Assembly: GCF_021568695.1 (NCBI RefSeq)
Contig: NZ_JAKGTI010000001.1
Span: 1,178,001-1,242,000 of the forward strand
DNA: 64,000 bases
From: Maritalea mediterranea
Lineage (GTDB): Bacteria; Pseudomonadota; Alphaproteobacteria; Rhizobiales; Devosiaceae
Direction: 5' to 3'
The notes beneath the pieces were generated by a model. It was not told where the DNA came from and searched no databases. It worked only from the letters and a program-made list of their open reading frames with translations. The position numbers and the translations under genes are program-made. Of the stretch, positions 8,747 to 17,113 are shown piece after piece; the first letter of the stretch is position 1; every line of letters begins with the position of its first letter.

Positions 8747-9748
8747 ATGGCGAAACACAGCTTTTTCTGCATTGATGGACATACTTGCGGCAATCCCGTG
8801 CGCCTTGTGGCGGGCGGTGGGCCAGACCTGAAGGGCGCGAACATGATCGAAAAGCGCGCCCATTTTCTGGCCGAATATGATTGGGTGCGCCTTAGCCTGA
8901 TGTTTGAACCGCGCGGCCACGATGTGATGTCCGGCGCGATCCTTTACCCACCCACCCGCGATGATTGCGACATCGCCATTCTGTTTATCGAGACCTCAGG
9001 CTGCTTGCCCATGTGCGGCCACGGCACCATCGGCACCGTCACCATGGCGCTGGAAGAAGGGCTGGTCACGCCAAAAGAACCGGGCGTGCTTTATCTTGAT
9101 GCCCCTGCCGGGCGCATCAAGGCCGAATACACCATGAAAGACGGCTATGTGGAAGAAGTGCGCATCACCAATGTGCCGAGCTTCCTTTATGCCAAAGGCC
9201 TTACCGTTACGGTACCTGATCTGGGCGAAATCACCGTCGACGTGTCTTATGGCGGCAACTTCTACGCCATCGTAGAACCGCAGGAAAACTTCAAAGATAT
9301 TGAAGGCCTGTCATCCCTCGATTTGATCCGCTGGTCGCCGCAATTGCGCGCCGCGCTCAATGAGAAATACGAGTTTGTACACCCCGAACATCCTGAGATC
9401 AACGGCTTGAGCCACGTCCTCTGGACAGGCGCTGCCCGCGATCCCGAAGCCACGGCCCGCAACGCGGTGTTTTATGGCGACAAAGCCATCGACCGCTCGC
9501 CTTGTGGCACAGGCACATCGGCTCGCATGGCCCATTGGGTCGCCATGGGCGATTTGGCCGTGGGCGAAGACTTTGTGCATGAGAGCATTATCGGCTCGCT
9601 GTTCCGCGGCCGGGTAGAAGCGGCCACTAAAGTGGGAGACCGTGATGCCATCATCCCATCAATTGGCGGCTGGGCCCGCAAAACCGGATACAACACGATC
9701 TTTGTTGATGATCGTGACCCATTCAAACATGGCTTCATTTTGCCATAG
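8747..9748 (+). CDS. 4-hydroxyproline 2-epimerase (proline racemase family, Cys/Cys type)
   Basis: A 333-residue member of the PLP-independent proline racemase family. Both catalytic thiols are present: Cys90 in [10 protein letters not shown] and Cys253 in [12 protein letters not shown]. That pair defines racemases and epimerases of the family, which invert C-alpha by a two-base mechanism. The context of transporter, D-amino acid dehydrogenase, deaminase and semialdehyde dehydrogenase makes trans-4-hydroxy-L-proline to cis-4-hydroxy-D-proline the most likely reaction. Proline racemase is the alternative. A second family member with different catalytic residues lies about 1.1 kb downstream. 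Confidence 0.9.
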   Translation: MAKHSFFCIDGHTCGNPVRLVAGGGPDLKGANMIEKRAHFLAEYDWVRLSLMFEPRGHDVMSGAILYPPTRDDCDIAILFIETSGCLPMCGHGTIGTVTMALEEGLVTPKEPGVLYLDAPAGRIKAEYTMKDGYVEEVRITNVPSFLYAKGLTVTVPDLGEITVDVSYGGNFYAIVEPQENFKDIEGLSSLDLIRWSPQLRAALNEKYEFVHPEHPEINGLSHVLWTGAARDPEATARNAVFYGDKAIDRSPCGTGTSARMAHWVAMGDLAVGEDFVHESIIGSLFRGRVEAATKVGDRDAIIPSIGGWARKTGYNTIFVDDRDPFKHGFILP

Positions 9749-9771
9749 GCAAAAGGGCGACGGAGGACATT

Positions 9772-10878
9772 ATGAAAATCACTGCACTGCGCGTTTATCA
9801 GATTGATTTGCCGCTGAGAGAAGGCCGGTACAACTGGTCAAATGGCAACTTTGTTGAAGTGTTTGATTCAACCGTTCTGGCGGTTGAAACCGATGCAGGC
9901 ATCACAGGCTACGCCGAATGCTGCCCGCTCGGCTCCGCCTATTTGCCCAGCTATGCCAAAGGCGTGCGCGAAGGGCTGAAAGAACTGGCCCCCCACGTCA
10001 TCGGCCTTGATCCACGCGATTTGAACATCATCAACAACGCCATGGATGCGGGCTTGCGCGGTCACCTCTACGCCAAAGCGCCCATCGACATCGCCTGTTG
10101 GGACATTTTGGGCAAAGCCACCGACCTGCCGGTTTACACCCTGTTGGGCGGCAAACAGCAGGAAAAGGTCGCGCTTTACCGCGCCATTTCGCAGGAAGAC
10201 CCGGAAATGATGGCCAAGAAAATCGATGGCTATCGCAATGAAGGCTACACCAAATTCCAGCTCAAAGTCGGCGGCGATGCCAATGACGATATTGCCCGCA
10301 TCCATGCCACCCGCGAGGTGCTGGACCGTGGAGAAGTGCTGGTCGCTGACGCCAATACTGGCTGGAACCGTCACGAAGCCGCGCGTGTCGCCGCCGCCGT
10401 GGCCCATCTGGATGTTTATATCGAACAGCCCTGCATGACCTATGAAGAGTGCCTGTCCATCCGCCGCCGCACCGCGCGTCCCTTCATTATGGATGAAAAC
10501 ATCTTTGATGAAGCCATGCTGCGCAAAGGCTTGGCCGACGATGCCATGGACGCGATCAATCTGAAAATCTCGAAAGTCGGCGGCCTCACCAAGGCGCGCC
10601 TGATGCGTGACATTTGCGTCAATGCAGGTCTGGCCATGACCATTGAGGACACATGGGGCGGCGACATCGTCACCGCCACCATCGCCCATCTGGCCGCGTC
10701 CACCCCGGAAGCATTCTCGTTCTCGGCCACGGACTTTAACTCCTACGGCACTGTCGATTTCGCCGCATGCGCCCCCAAGCGCGTGGATGGTTTTATGTCG
10801 CCAGCAGACGCGCCGGGCTTGGGCGTTGAGCCAGATTTCGACGTGTTGGGTGAACCCGAATTTGAATTGAGAGGCTAA
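9772..10878 (+). CDS. Enolase-superfamily enzyme, mandelate racemase/muconate lactonizing subgroup
   Basis: A 368-residue enzyme with the MLE-type layout: capping domain, then a barrel with Lys165 (FQLKVGG), metal ligands Asp193, Glu218 and Asp241, and Lys265 (NLKISKVGG). A conserved EDTWGGDIV follows near residue 292. The Lys/Lys arrangement and that motif recall the subgroup containing hydroxyproline-betaine 2-epimerase and cis-3-hydroxyproline dehydratase. No betaine demethylase genes are visible nearby, so a role on a hydroxyproline isomer is at least as likely. It sits between two racemase-family genes, 23 bases after one and one base before the other, so it belongs to the operon. The exact reaction is not determined here. 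Confidence 0.85.
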   Translation: MKITALRVYQIDLPLREGRYNWSNGNFVEVFDSTVLAVETDAGITGYAECCPLGSAYLPSYAKGVREGLKELAPHVIGLDPRDLNIINNAMDAGLRGHLYAKAPIDIACWDILGKATDLPVYTLLGGKQQEKVALYRAISQEDPEMMAKKIDGYRNEGYTKFQLKVGGDANDDIARIHATREVLDRGEVLVADANTGWNRHEAARVAAAVAHLDVYIEQPCMTYEECLSIRRRTARPFIMDENIFDEAMLRKGLADDAMDAINLKISKVGGLTKARLMRDICVNAGLAMTIEDTWGGDIVTATIAHLAASTPEAFSFSATDFNSYGTVDFAACAPKRVDGFMSPADAPGLGVEPDFDVLGEPEFELRG

Positions 10879-10879
10879 T

Positions 10880-11914
10880 ATGCGGTCGAGCAAAACCATT
10901 CATGTGGTGTCCTGCCATGCCGAAGGCGAAGTGGGCGATGTGATTGTCGGCGGCGTGGCGCCGCCGCCGGGCGAAACCCTTTGGGAACAGCGCAAGTTCA
11001 TCGAACAAGATGAAACGCTGCGCAATTTCGTGCTGAACGAGCCGCGTGGCGGCGTGTTCCGCCATGTGAACCTGTTGGTGCCGCCAAAGCACCCTGAGGC
11101 GCAAATGGGCTTCATCATCATGGAACCAGCCGACACGCCACCCATGTCCGGCTCCAACTCCATCTGCGTGTCCACCGTGCTGCTCGACAGCGGCATTTTG
11201 CCAATGACAGAGCCAGAAACGCATCTGACATTGGAAGCGCCTGGCGGGCTGATCAAAGTGGTGGCGCAATGCAAAAATGGCAAAGCCGAAAGCATCACCG
11301 TCACCAATGTAAAAAGCTTTGTCGACCAATTGCAGGTGCCGCTTCGAGTTGAAGGCGTGGGCGAAATCACCGTCGACACAGCCTATGGCGGCGACAGCTT
11401 TGTGATGGTCGACGCCGAAGCATTAGGCGTTGAGATTAAACCAGAAAATGCCAAAAAACTGGCAGACCTCGGCACCAAAATCACAGCCGCTGCCAACGCA
11501 CAACTCGGCTTCACCCACCCGGAAAACCCGGATTGGGATCATATTTCCTTCTGCCAATTTATGGGCAAAACCACACGCGAAGGAAACATCCTTTCCGGCG
11601 CCAACGCCGTGGCCATACGTCCGGGCAAAATCGACCGCTCCCCCACCGGCACAGGCTGTTCCGCCCGCATGGCGCTGATGCTGGCCAAAGGCGAAATGGA
11701 CGCGGGCGACAAATATATCGCCACCTCGATCACAGGCTCAAAGTTCAACTGCGATATAGCCGAGCAGGTCAAATGTGGAGACCGCAACGCCATCCTGCCG
11801 CGCATCAATGGCCGCGCTTGGATCACAGGCACCCATCAGCACATGTTGGACCCGTCCGACCCCTGGCCAGAAGGTTACCGCCTCAGCGACACTTGGCCGA
11901 TGGATCAGGACTAA
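10880..11914 (+). CDS. Proline racemase-family protein with Ser/Thr active site, possible trans-3-hydroxyproline dehydratase
   Basis: A 344-residue paralogue of the epimerase, but with Ser90 ([11 protein letters not shown]) and Thr256 ([12 protein letters not shown]) at the two catalytic positions. Known trans-3-hydroxy-L-proline dehydratases replace the second Cys with Thr and eliminate water rather than racemise; loss of the first Cys as well makes the chemistry here uncertain. A Cys at 260, four residues after Thr256, is a possible but unproven substitute. Start and stop are clean, and the gene follows the enolase-family gene by one base, so it is expressed with the hydroxyproline pathway. 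Its stop region overlaps the convergent small membrane protein gene. Confidence 0.82.
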   Translation: MRSSKTIHVVSCHAEGEVGDVIVGGVAPPPGETLWEQRKFIEQDETLRNFVLNEPRGGVFRHVNLLVPPKHPEAQMGFIIMEPADTPPMSGSNSICVSTVLLDSGILPMTEPETHLTLEAPGGLIKVVAQCKNGKAESITVTNVKSFVDQLQVPLRVEGVGEITVDTAYGGDSFVMVDAEALGVEIKPENAKKLADLGTKITAAANAQLGFTHPENPDWDHISFCQFMGKTTREGNILSGANAVAIRPGKIDRSPTGTGCSARMALMLAKGEMDAGDKYIATSITGSKFNCDIAEQVKCGDRNAILPRINGRAWITGTHQHMLDPSDPWPEGYRLSDTWPMDQD

Positions 11915-12275
11915 AGCTCATCTCCCAAGGGGTAAGCGACTTTCGCCAAGAGACGACACGTATAAGACCGGCGGTTATCGTTGGTGCTAGGAGCAAAAAA
12001 CCTACAAACCCAAACCAATATCCCATTGTGCTCATAAATGCTGGCCCACTAAAAAAGAAAAAATCAAACAGGAGTTTGGTGGGCGTCAGGATGGTGCAGA
12101 GTAATAGGGCATTTTGCCAAAAGCCCATATAAAGCAACGGAGGTGTCTGCCATCCAAACTTTTTGTGCAGCCATAACGCAATGCGTGGAGGCTCAATAGG
12201 TTCGCTCGACCAAAATAGCTTTTTCTCGTGCAATTCGGTCAACGCTTGAAGCAGTTTATGTTCGTAAGATTTCAT
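11883..12275 (-). CDS. Small membrane protein, DUF6404-like, copy 1 (altered C-terminus)
   Basis: A predicted 130-residue protein starting [19 protein letters not shown], with an amphipathic N-terminal part, the motif [21 protein letters not shown], then two hydrophobic segments and LTPWEM near the end. It is the third gene of a minus-strand array of homologues. The neighbouring copy ends LTPWDEL-stop; here two extra bases near 11922 shift the frame past the expected stop (CTA at 11911-11913), adding about a dozen residues and a 32-base overlap with the convergent racemase-family gene. A longer GTG start at 12371 is possible but would occupy the spacer. Function unknown; the family name is from memory of its pattern. 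Confidence 0.65.
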   Translation of the reverse strand: MKSYEHKLLQALTELHEKKLFWSSEPIEPPRIALWLHKKFGWQTPPLLYMGFWQNALLLCTILTPTKLLFDFFFFSGPAFMSTMGYWFGFVGFLLLAPTITAGLIRVVSWRKSLTPWEMSFSPDPSAKCR

Positions 12276-12377
12276 CTGAAATTCCGGAAATTGGCTTAAA
12301 GTATGGAGGCATTTTTTCTCGGTCTTCGTTTTTTCTTCAAGATATTGAAGCCAAATATGGATTCCGTCCACAAGGGC

Positions 12378-12725
12378 CTATAGCTCATCCCAAGGGGTAA
12401 GATTGTGTTTGTGGGCGCTTACGCGATAATAAAGGTTCATAAAGCCGCCAAAAAGCAAGCCAACCAGGATGCTGCTGCCCATCGCCAAGAGGGGCGGCAC
12501 ATTGCTATGCGACCAGAATAAAAACCACATCAGCACACCCCAGATGACACCGAAATATAGGCCGTTGAGCACAAACGCGTTCAGCGGCTTGCTATAATGC
12601 GGCGGCCGCACCTGCAGTCCAAACGCCCGCGCCAGCTTGTGTATTGGCGGCGTGTGGTTGGATTTTCAAATTTTGGTGGCCTGAAGCTCTTCTATCGCCT
12701 TTTGGTATTTTTCCTCAAAGCCCAT
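12378..12725 (-). pseudogene. DUF6404-like copy 2, interrupted by an in-frame TGA at codon 20
   Basis: Read from the ATG at 12725, the frame gives MGFEEKYQKAIEELQATKI, a TGA (12666-12668), then KSNHTPPIHKLARAFG and onward through two membrane segments to LTPWDEL. The sequence on both sides of the TGA is in the same frame and matches the family pattern seen in copies 1 and 3, so a full product of 115 residues is interrupted by one codon. TGA probably replaced TGG (Trp). Downstream starts such as a GTG at 12611 would give only the 77-residue membrane part. It is either a recent pseudogene, a readthrough case, or still makes a shortened protein. Confidence 0.7.
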
Positions 12726-12736
12726 AAGTGCTTGCC

Positions 12737-13090
12737 TCAAAGATCTTCCCAGCGCGAGAGGGCACAATCCTCCCGTTCATTTTCCACCTGGGCGCAGTAA
12801 AACACGGCATAGATCAGCCCGTAGCTCACAAACATCAGTGGTAAAAACGGCATGGGCATCGAAAAACCAAAAATGTTTTTCAGTAAAAGGCAACTGGAAG
12901 CACTCACCAGCAGACCGAACAAGATTGTTTGTTGCACAAACAGCTGCAAAGACTCCCGATAATGTACAGGTCGGATCGGTAATCCGATCCGATAAAGCAA
13001 AGCGTCAAATCTTTTCAGTTGAACAATTGAGTCTAACCGGCAATTTTCAAGTTCCGCCTGCGCTTTTGCAAGCTTGTCAGAAAAAGTCAT
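12737..13090 (-). CDS. Small membrane protein, DUF6404-like, copy 3
   Basis: A 117-residue protein beginning MTFSDKLAKAQAELENCRL, with a helical N-terminal region, RIGLPIRPVHYRESL (the counterpart of the PPHY motif of the other copies), two hydrophobic segments and the terminal SRWEDL. It is the most upstream and apparently intact member of the array, 11 bases before copy 2. In-frame GTG starts upstream exist but the ATG at 13090 fits the family N-terminus. Function unknown. The array is AT-richer than its surroundings, hinting at separate origin. Confidence 0.7.
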   Translation of the reverse strand: MTFSDKLAKAQAELENCRLDSIVQLKRFDALLYRIGLPIRPVHYRESLQLFVQQTILFGLLVSASSCLLLKNIFGFSMPMPFLPLMFVSYGLIYAVFYCAQVENEREDCALSRWEDL

Positions 13091-13240
13091 TAATAATATC
13101 CGCAAACCATCCACATGAATCACTATCTAACAATTCGCAGATAATTACAATTCTTGTGAATTAACCCATTGCTGCCGATTGGTAAGTATAGGCAGTTCTT
13201 CTACAACAACCTCATCTGCCAGCGAAGAATATCCGCTGGA

Positions 13241-13708
13241 TTAGGCTTCAACCCGTTTCGGCGCACTGCGCACGGCGCTGTCCAGTTCCAGCAACACCCG
13301 AATATTGCGTCGATTGTCGGTCAAATCAGCAATCGTATACTCGTCCAGCACGTCAAAAAACGCATTGAGCGCGCGATAGAGCGCATGGTTAAACCCGCAT
13401 GTGCCGATCAATGGGCAGGTGTTTGATTCGAGATCGAAACATTCAGCCATGTCAAAATTATCTTCTGTGGCGCGGATCACTTCGCCCAGCCCGATATCTT
13501 TGGCCTCGCGTTTAAGCTTAATGCCGCCATGCCGTCCGCGAACAGTTTCCACAAAGCCTGACGCATTCAAAATCTGCAATATTTTGAACAGAAACGTCTC
13601 TGAAATATCGTAAAACTCGGCGATATCGGAGATTTTACTAAGGCTGTCATTGCTGGCGCAATACATCAATATGCGCACAGCATAGTTAGACTGTTTCGTT
13701 AAACGCAT
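13241..13708 (-). CDS. rirA: Rrf2-family iron-responsive regulator RirA
   Basis: A 155-residue Rrf2 protein with an N-terminal winged helix (MRLTKQSNYAVRILMYCAS, then recognition region SETFLFKILQILNASG) and three cysteines in the pattern MAECF-x5-TCPLIGTC (residues near 91, 99 and 105) that hold an Fe-S cluster. This spacing and the sequence match RirA, the rhizobial sensor that represses iron uptake under iron-replete conditions, better than IscR or NsrR. A TGA-N9-TCA element 15 bases upstream of the start suggests autoregulation. The adjacent nnrU gene leaves a residual chance of an NO-sensing role. Confidence 0.85.
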   Translation of the reverse strand: MRLTKQSNYAVRILMYCASNDSLSKISDIAEFYDISETFLFKILQILNASGFVETVRGRHGGIKLKREAKDIGLGEVIRATEDNFDMAECFDLESNTCPLIGTCGFNHALYRALNAFFDVLDEYTIADLTDNRRNIRVLLELDSAVRSAPKRVEA

Positions 13709-13723
13709 CGCATGGTCCTAACT

Positions 13724-13738
13724 TGAGATTTAGGCTCA
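13724..13738. promoter_or_regulatory. Candidate iron-responsive operator (IRO box) for rirA
   Basis: The sequence TGAGATTTAGGCTCA fits TGA-N9-TCA, the core described for RirA iron-responsive operators, and its ends are a palindrome (TGAG/CTCA). It lies 15 bases upstream of the rirA start codon, between rirA and the divergent nnrU. The motif is short, so chance occurrence is possible. Confidence 0.4.
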
Positions 13739-13900
13739 GCATAAAGCCTATACCGGCAAAACTCAAATGGTTTCGGAGGCGAGAATGCCCCCATTGGCCG
13801 CGTGCGCGCAGGTGTCACATCCGCCAAAGCGTCTTGCCAATTGCCATTCCTGCAACACAAGTTTTAGATGCCAGAACGTATCGTTGCGAAAGCCAGGATC

Positions 13901-14575
13901 ATGATTGAATTTTTGATTGCTCTATTTGTTTTTCTATTTGCGCATATGCTGCCACAAATAGGTGACTTGCGCGGCAAAATCATCGCGCGCACCAGCCGTA
14001 AAGCCTATATTATTGGTTATTCAGTTCTTTCGACATTGTTGTTGATCTGGATGATCTCAGCCGCTTTGCGCGCCCCACGCACCATACTTTACGCTGCCGA
14101 TCCGCTCACGGTCCGTATATCGATGGGGTTGATGTTGATGGCCATCATCCTGTTTGTCATGGGCGCACTGCGGCCCAACAGCTTGTCTGTCAGCTTTCGC
14201 CGTGATCGCGGACACCAAAATTCAAACCCCGGCATACTCGCCCTCGTGCGTCATCCGATAATTGTGGCGTTTGCGCTTTGGGCTTTTGCCCATATTTTGG
14301 TGAATGGCGAACTGGCTAATATATTACTGTTCGGCATCATGCTGGCCTTTGCCCTGCTTGGCATTGCGCGCCTCAATAAAACCAAACCGCAAAAGCTCAG
14401 TGCCGCGGATTATGCCCGCGTGAAACAAAGAGAGGCAGGAAGTTGGGGCCAACGGTTACGCCGCGCTGGTGATCGCCAGCTGGCCATTGAGCTGGTTATC
14501 GGCATCGCGCTTTACATTGTGATCCTTCATGCCCATGGACCGATCATTGGCGTTGATCCACTGGCCTATCTTTAG
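13901..14575 (+). CDS. nnrU: NnrU-family membrane protein
   Basis: A 224-residue integral membrane protein with about six hydrophobic segments. It carries the family hallmarks LFAHMLPQIGDLR near the N-terminus and a LVRHPIIVAFALWAFAHILVNGE stretch in the centre (histidines that may bind heme or metal). NnrU was first noted beside nitric oxide reductase genes and is linked to denitrification, but no other denitrification genes are visible here, and related proteins occur outside denitrifiers. The ATG at 13901 follows AGGA closely; an upstream ATG at 13868 would add 11 residues. The stop overlaps the convergent flippase gene by four bases. Confidence 0.82.
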   Translation: MIEFLIALFVFLFAHMLPQIGDLRGKIIARTSRKAYIIGYSVLSTLLLIWMISAALRAPRTILYAADPLTVRISMGLMLMAIILFVMGALRPNSLSVSFRRDRGHQNSNPGILALVRHPIIVAFALWAFAHILVNGELANILLFGIMLAFALLGIARLNKTKPQKLSAADYARVKQREAGSWGQRLRRAGDRQLAIELVIGIALYIVILHAHGPIIGVDPLAYL

Positions 14576-15894
14576 CTTTTGGCGTCGCGCACCAAATATT
14601 TTTTGAGTGCAGGCGCGATGGAGACATTGAGCCCCGTGAGCCGCCATGTGGTGAACCAAATGGCACCCGCACCGGTGATAAAGGATATGGCCGCGGCAGT
14701 CGCCGCGCCCACCAGCCCGAACAGCGGCACCAGTACAAAATTGGCCGCCAGCAGCACCAGCAATCCAAGCAAAATGGCGGGCAGGCTTGCATATGGCTTT
14801 TTGCGCGATGACAGGATCACAGCCCCGGGACCAAAAGCGGCCCGAGCGATCAAAGCACTGCACAAAATGGTCAAGGGGATCACGCCCTGATTAAACGCAG
14901 GTCCAAAAAAGTAAAACACGATGGGGCTGAAAATCATCACCCCGACCGTCAATACCACGGCAAGCCCGGTGCCAACCAGATTGGCATCGCCGATTTTTGC
15001 CTCGAGCGCCGCAACATCCTGCTTTTCTTCTGCGTCCAACAGATCGGGGGAAACGACCGCACCAATGGCGATAATGCCGAAAGAGGCGAGCACGAACATG
15101 CGCGCGCACACCCCAAAGATCGCGATTTGTTCCTTGTCCAACAGGCTGGATAACAACAACAGATCGATGTCGAAAAAGAAGTCGGAACTCAGCGCCACAA
15201 TGATCCAGGGCAGGGCATAAAACCACCAGCGGTTAAATTCGCGCTGCGGCATTTCAGTTTCCCGTGGCAGAGCGCGTATCGCGTGGATCGTCACAAAGAA
15301 GTGCAGGGTGGCAAGACCCAGATAGAATATCGCGACCCACCAGATCAGCGCGCCGACGCGATCGTCTTCGACGCCAATAAAAGCCACAATCAATATGCCC
15401 AAAACAATAAACAGCGGCCGGAAAATTGTGTCGGCGAACAAGCCGAAAAACGGCTTTTTAAGGCCCACAAGAATGGCCCCATTCAGATTCACGATTGCCG
15501 TGCCAAAGGCCATCATCGCGATGGTGGGCCAGATGCTTTGCAGCAATGTTCCCGCCGGGCCGATCAGGTGGATCAATTGCCCCACAATGTAGAGTAGAGC
15601 CAGACCCGGGAATATCGCCATGCCATAGGCAAGCACGGCAAAACGGGAGAGGGTGGCGCCATCCTGTTTGGCTTTATACTCAGCGGCAAAAAAGGCGCCG
15701 ATGGTTTGAAACCCCAATGGAAGGGCAATCGCCATCAGATTGGCGGCAGCGATGGCCAGCAAATATTCGCCCAGTTGGGCCGCACCCCACAGCCGCGCGA
15801 TCATCGCCTGTGCCAGAAAGATCACCCCGGCGCCACCAATGCGCACAACAAAAATCAACGCAGATTTGGACGCCAATTGGCGACGTTCGCCCAT
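14572..15894 (-). CDS. Polysaccharide/oligosaccharide flippase-like membrane protein (MOP superfamily)
   Basis: A roughly 440-residue protein with 12-14 predicted membrane segments, resembling Wzx/RfbX polysaccharide exporters of the MOP superfamily. The N-terminal GERRQLASKSALIFVVRIGGAG leads into the first helix, and the middle contains LIWWVAIFYLGLATLHFF and DIDLLLLSSLLD. The start at 15894 is supported by GGAGA upstream; a TTT-rich longer form from 15918 lacks it. It follows the FemAB-like and JmjC-like genes on the same strand, so it may move a lipid-linked or surface glycan modified by those enzymes. No glycosyltransferases are next to it, so the cargo is unknown. Confidence 0.8.
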   Translation of the reverse strand: MGERRQLASKSALIFVVRIGGAGVIFLAQAMIARLWGAAQLGEYLLAIAAANLMAIALPLGFQTIGAFFAAEYKAKQDGATLSRFAVLAYGMAIFPGLALLYIVGQLIHLIGPAGTLLQSIWPTIAMMAFGTAIVNLNGAILVGLKKPFFGLFADTIFRPLFIVLGILIVAFIGVEDDRVGALIWWVAIFYLGLATLHFFVTIHAIRALPRETEMPQREFNRWWFYALPWIIVALSSDFFFDIDLLLLSSLLDKEQIAIFGVCARMFVLASFGIIAIGAVVSPDLLDAEEKQDVAALEAKIGDANLVGTGLAVVLTVGVMIFSPIVFYFFGPAFNQGVIPLTILCSALIARAAFGPGAVILSSRKKPYASLPAILLGLLVLLAANFVLVPLFGLVGAATAAAISFITGAGAIWFTTWRLTGLNVSIAPALKKYLVRDAKS

Positions 15895-15949
15895 AAAATT
15901 CTCCAAAAAGATCTGCACTGAGATTAGCGCACATCATGTGTATTTCTTG

Positions 15950-17095
15950 CTAACGCGCCAATGACTTGCGGTTGAACAGCATATTGACGATCTTTTTGCG
16001 TTGTTCGGCGGGCAGGGCTTCCATTAAAGCTTTAAGCTTTGGCCGGATAAGTTTGAGCCAGAGCGTGGCGTAAAGATAGCCTTTGGCGTTCAAGGGCTTT
16101 ATCAAATCACTGGCATCCACTTCACCCGTTGCGTAAACCATTTTATACGGGACAGAGGGGATGAGAAAATCAACCTGTTTGACGCCAATTTCATAACAAT
16201 TTTTGATGATTTCTCCCAATTGCAGCCGCCCGGGTGCCGAATAGGAGTGTGCTTCATTCCAAGTCGACATATAGGCATAGTAACGGTCTTTATAGATAAA
16301 GCCCCACTGGTCCGCGACGGCTTCACCATCTAGTGTTAAGCAAAAGGCGATCGGGCGGATGTCTTCATCTGTGACGTTTTTAAACGAATTGAGAAATGTT
16401 CGAAAAGAATCATCCTGAAAGGCCCGAGAGGTCAGCCCCATGCGTTTTTGCCATTCAACACGGCCATCAAAGCAGCGATCGATCACACTTTCCAGCATAC
16501 TGCCTTCAAGGGCATAATGATGTTGGAGTTCCCCCTCGCGTTCAAACCGGTTATAGGCATTCCGTAGCCGTTTGCGCGTCGCCTTTTTGAGGGCAGCATA
16601 ATATTCGTCATAGCTGTTCCATGGTGTCAAATCCACAAAGGGTGCAGCCTTCTCTTCCATTGCGTGGTCGAGACATTCCTCACAGCCAGCGTAAAGCGGG
16701 CCATCATGTCGCACTTGTCCCAAATGGATATAGTCCGCGCCAGATTGGGCCAGCAGCGGGTGCATGGCTTCAAAAATATCGACGGCGCGGTGGGCGGGGT
16801 CGGCAAGCATTTCGGTATATTGCTGATAAGGTTCGCTCAACCCGGTCAGGATCTTGCGACCCTTCTTGTGCCAAATGGCCAGCGGCAACAGTCCGACCAA
16901 ACTCTCGTTCTGAGAGGCCGCGATTACATAATATTCTTCATTGCCCGAGTTGCGGTTTAGTTCAAGAACGTGCGCGCACCATTCAAAACTTTGAAACAGC
17001 GCAACCCCTTCCGATTTTTCTTCCAGTGCCTGCCACTGGTCTTTTATCGCCCGAATTTCATCTGCCGAGCGATAAACCTTTACATCAAAGGTCAT
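15950..17095 (-). CDS. GNAT/FemAB-like acyltransferase (BioF2-like, CelD type)
   Basis: A 381-residue protein with two GNAT-like halves typical of the CelD/BioF2-like acetyltransferase group. The N-terminal half has KDQWQALEEKSEGVALFQSFEWC, the C-terminal half has AVADQWGFIYKDRYYAYMSTWNEA and SPGRLQLGEIIKNCYEIGVKQVDFL-like features. Members are found in exopolysaccharide and lipid modification loci and are thought to transfer acyl or aminoacyl groups. The gene lies 18 bases downstream of the JmjC-like gene and 55 bases upstream of the flippase. Donor and acceptor are unknown. Confidence 0.78.
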   Translation of the reverse strand: MTFDVKVYRSADEIRAIKDQWQALEEKSEGVALFQSFEWCAHVLELNRNSGNEEYYVIAASQNESLVGLLPLAIWHKKGRKILTGLSEPYQQYTEMLADPAHRAVDIFEAMHPLLAQSGADYIHLGQVRHDGPLYAGCEECLDHAMEEKAAPFVDLTPWNSYDEYYAALKKATRKRLRNAYNRFEREGELQHHYALEGSMLESVIDRCFDGRVEWQKRMGLTSRAFQDDSFRTFLNSFKNVTDEDIRPIAFCLTLDGEAVADQWGFIYKDRYYAYMSTWNEAHSYSAPGRLQLGEIIKNCYEIGVKQVDFLIPSVPYKMVYATGEVDASDLIKPLNAKGYLYATLWLKLIRPKLKALMEALPAEQRKKIVNMLFNRKSLAR

Positions 17096-17113
17096 AAAAG
17101 CTTTGCCCCGAAG

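Noticed and set aside
9868-10899. 343-residue minus-strand ORF opposite the enolase-family gene
   Set aside because: Exact antisense of a recognisable enzyme; composition rich in His, Gly and Phe is typical of reversed coding DNA.
13241-13708. NsrR assignment for the Rrf2 regulator next to nnrU
   Set aside because: The N-terminus and Cys spacing fit RirA better, and the upstream TGA-N9-TCA site supports an iron role; nnrU adjacency alone is weak.
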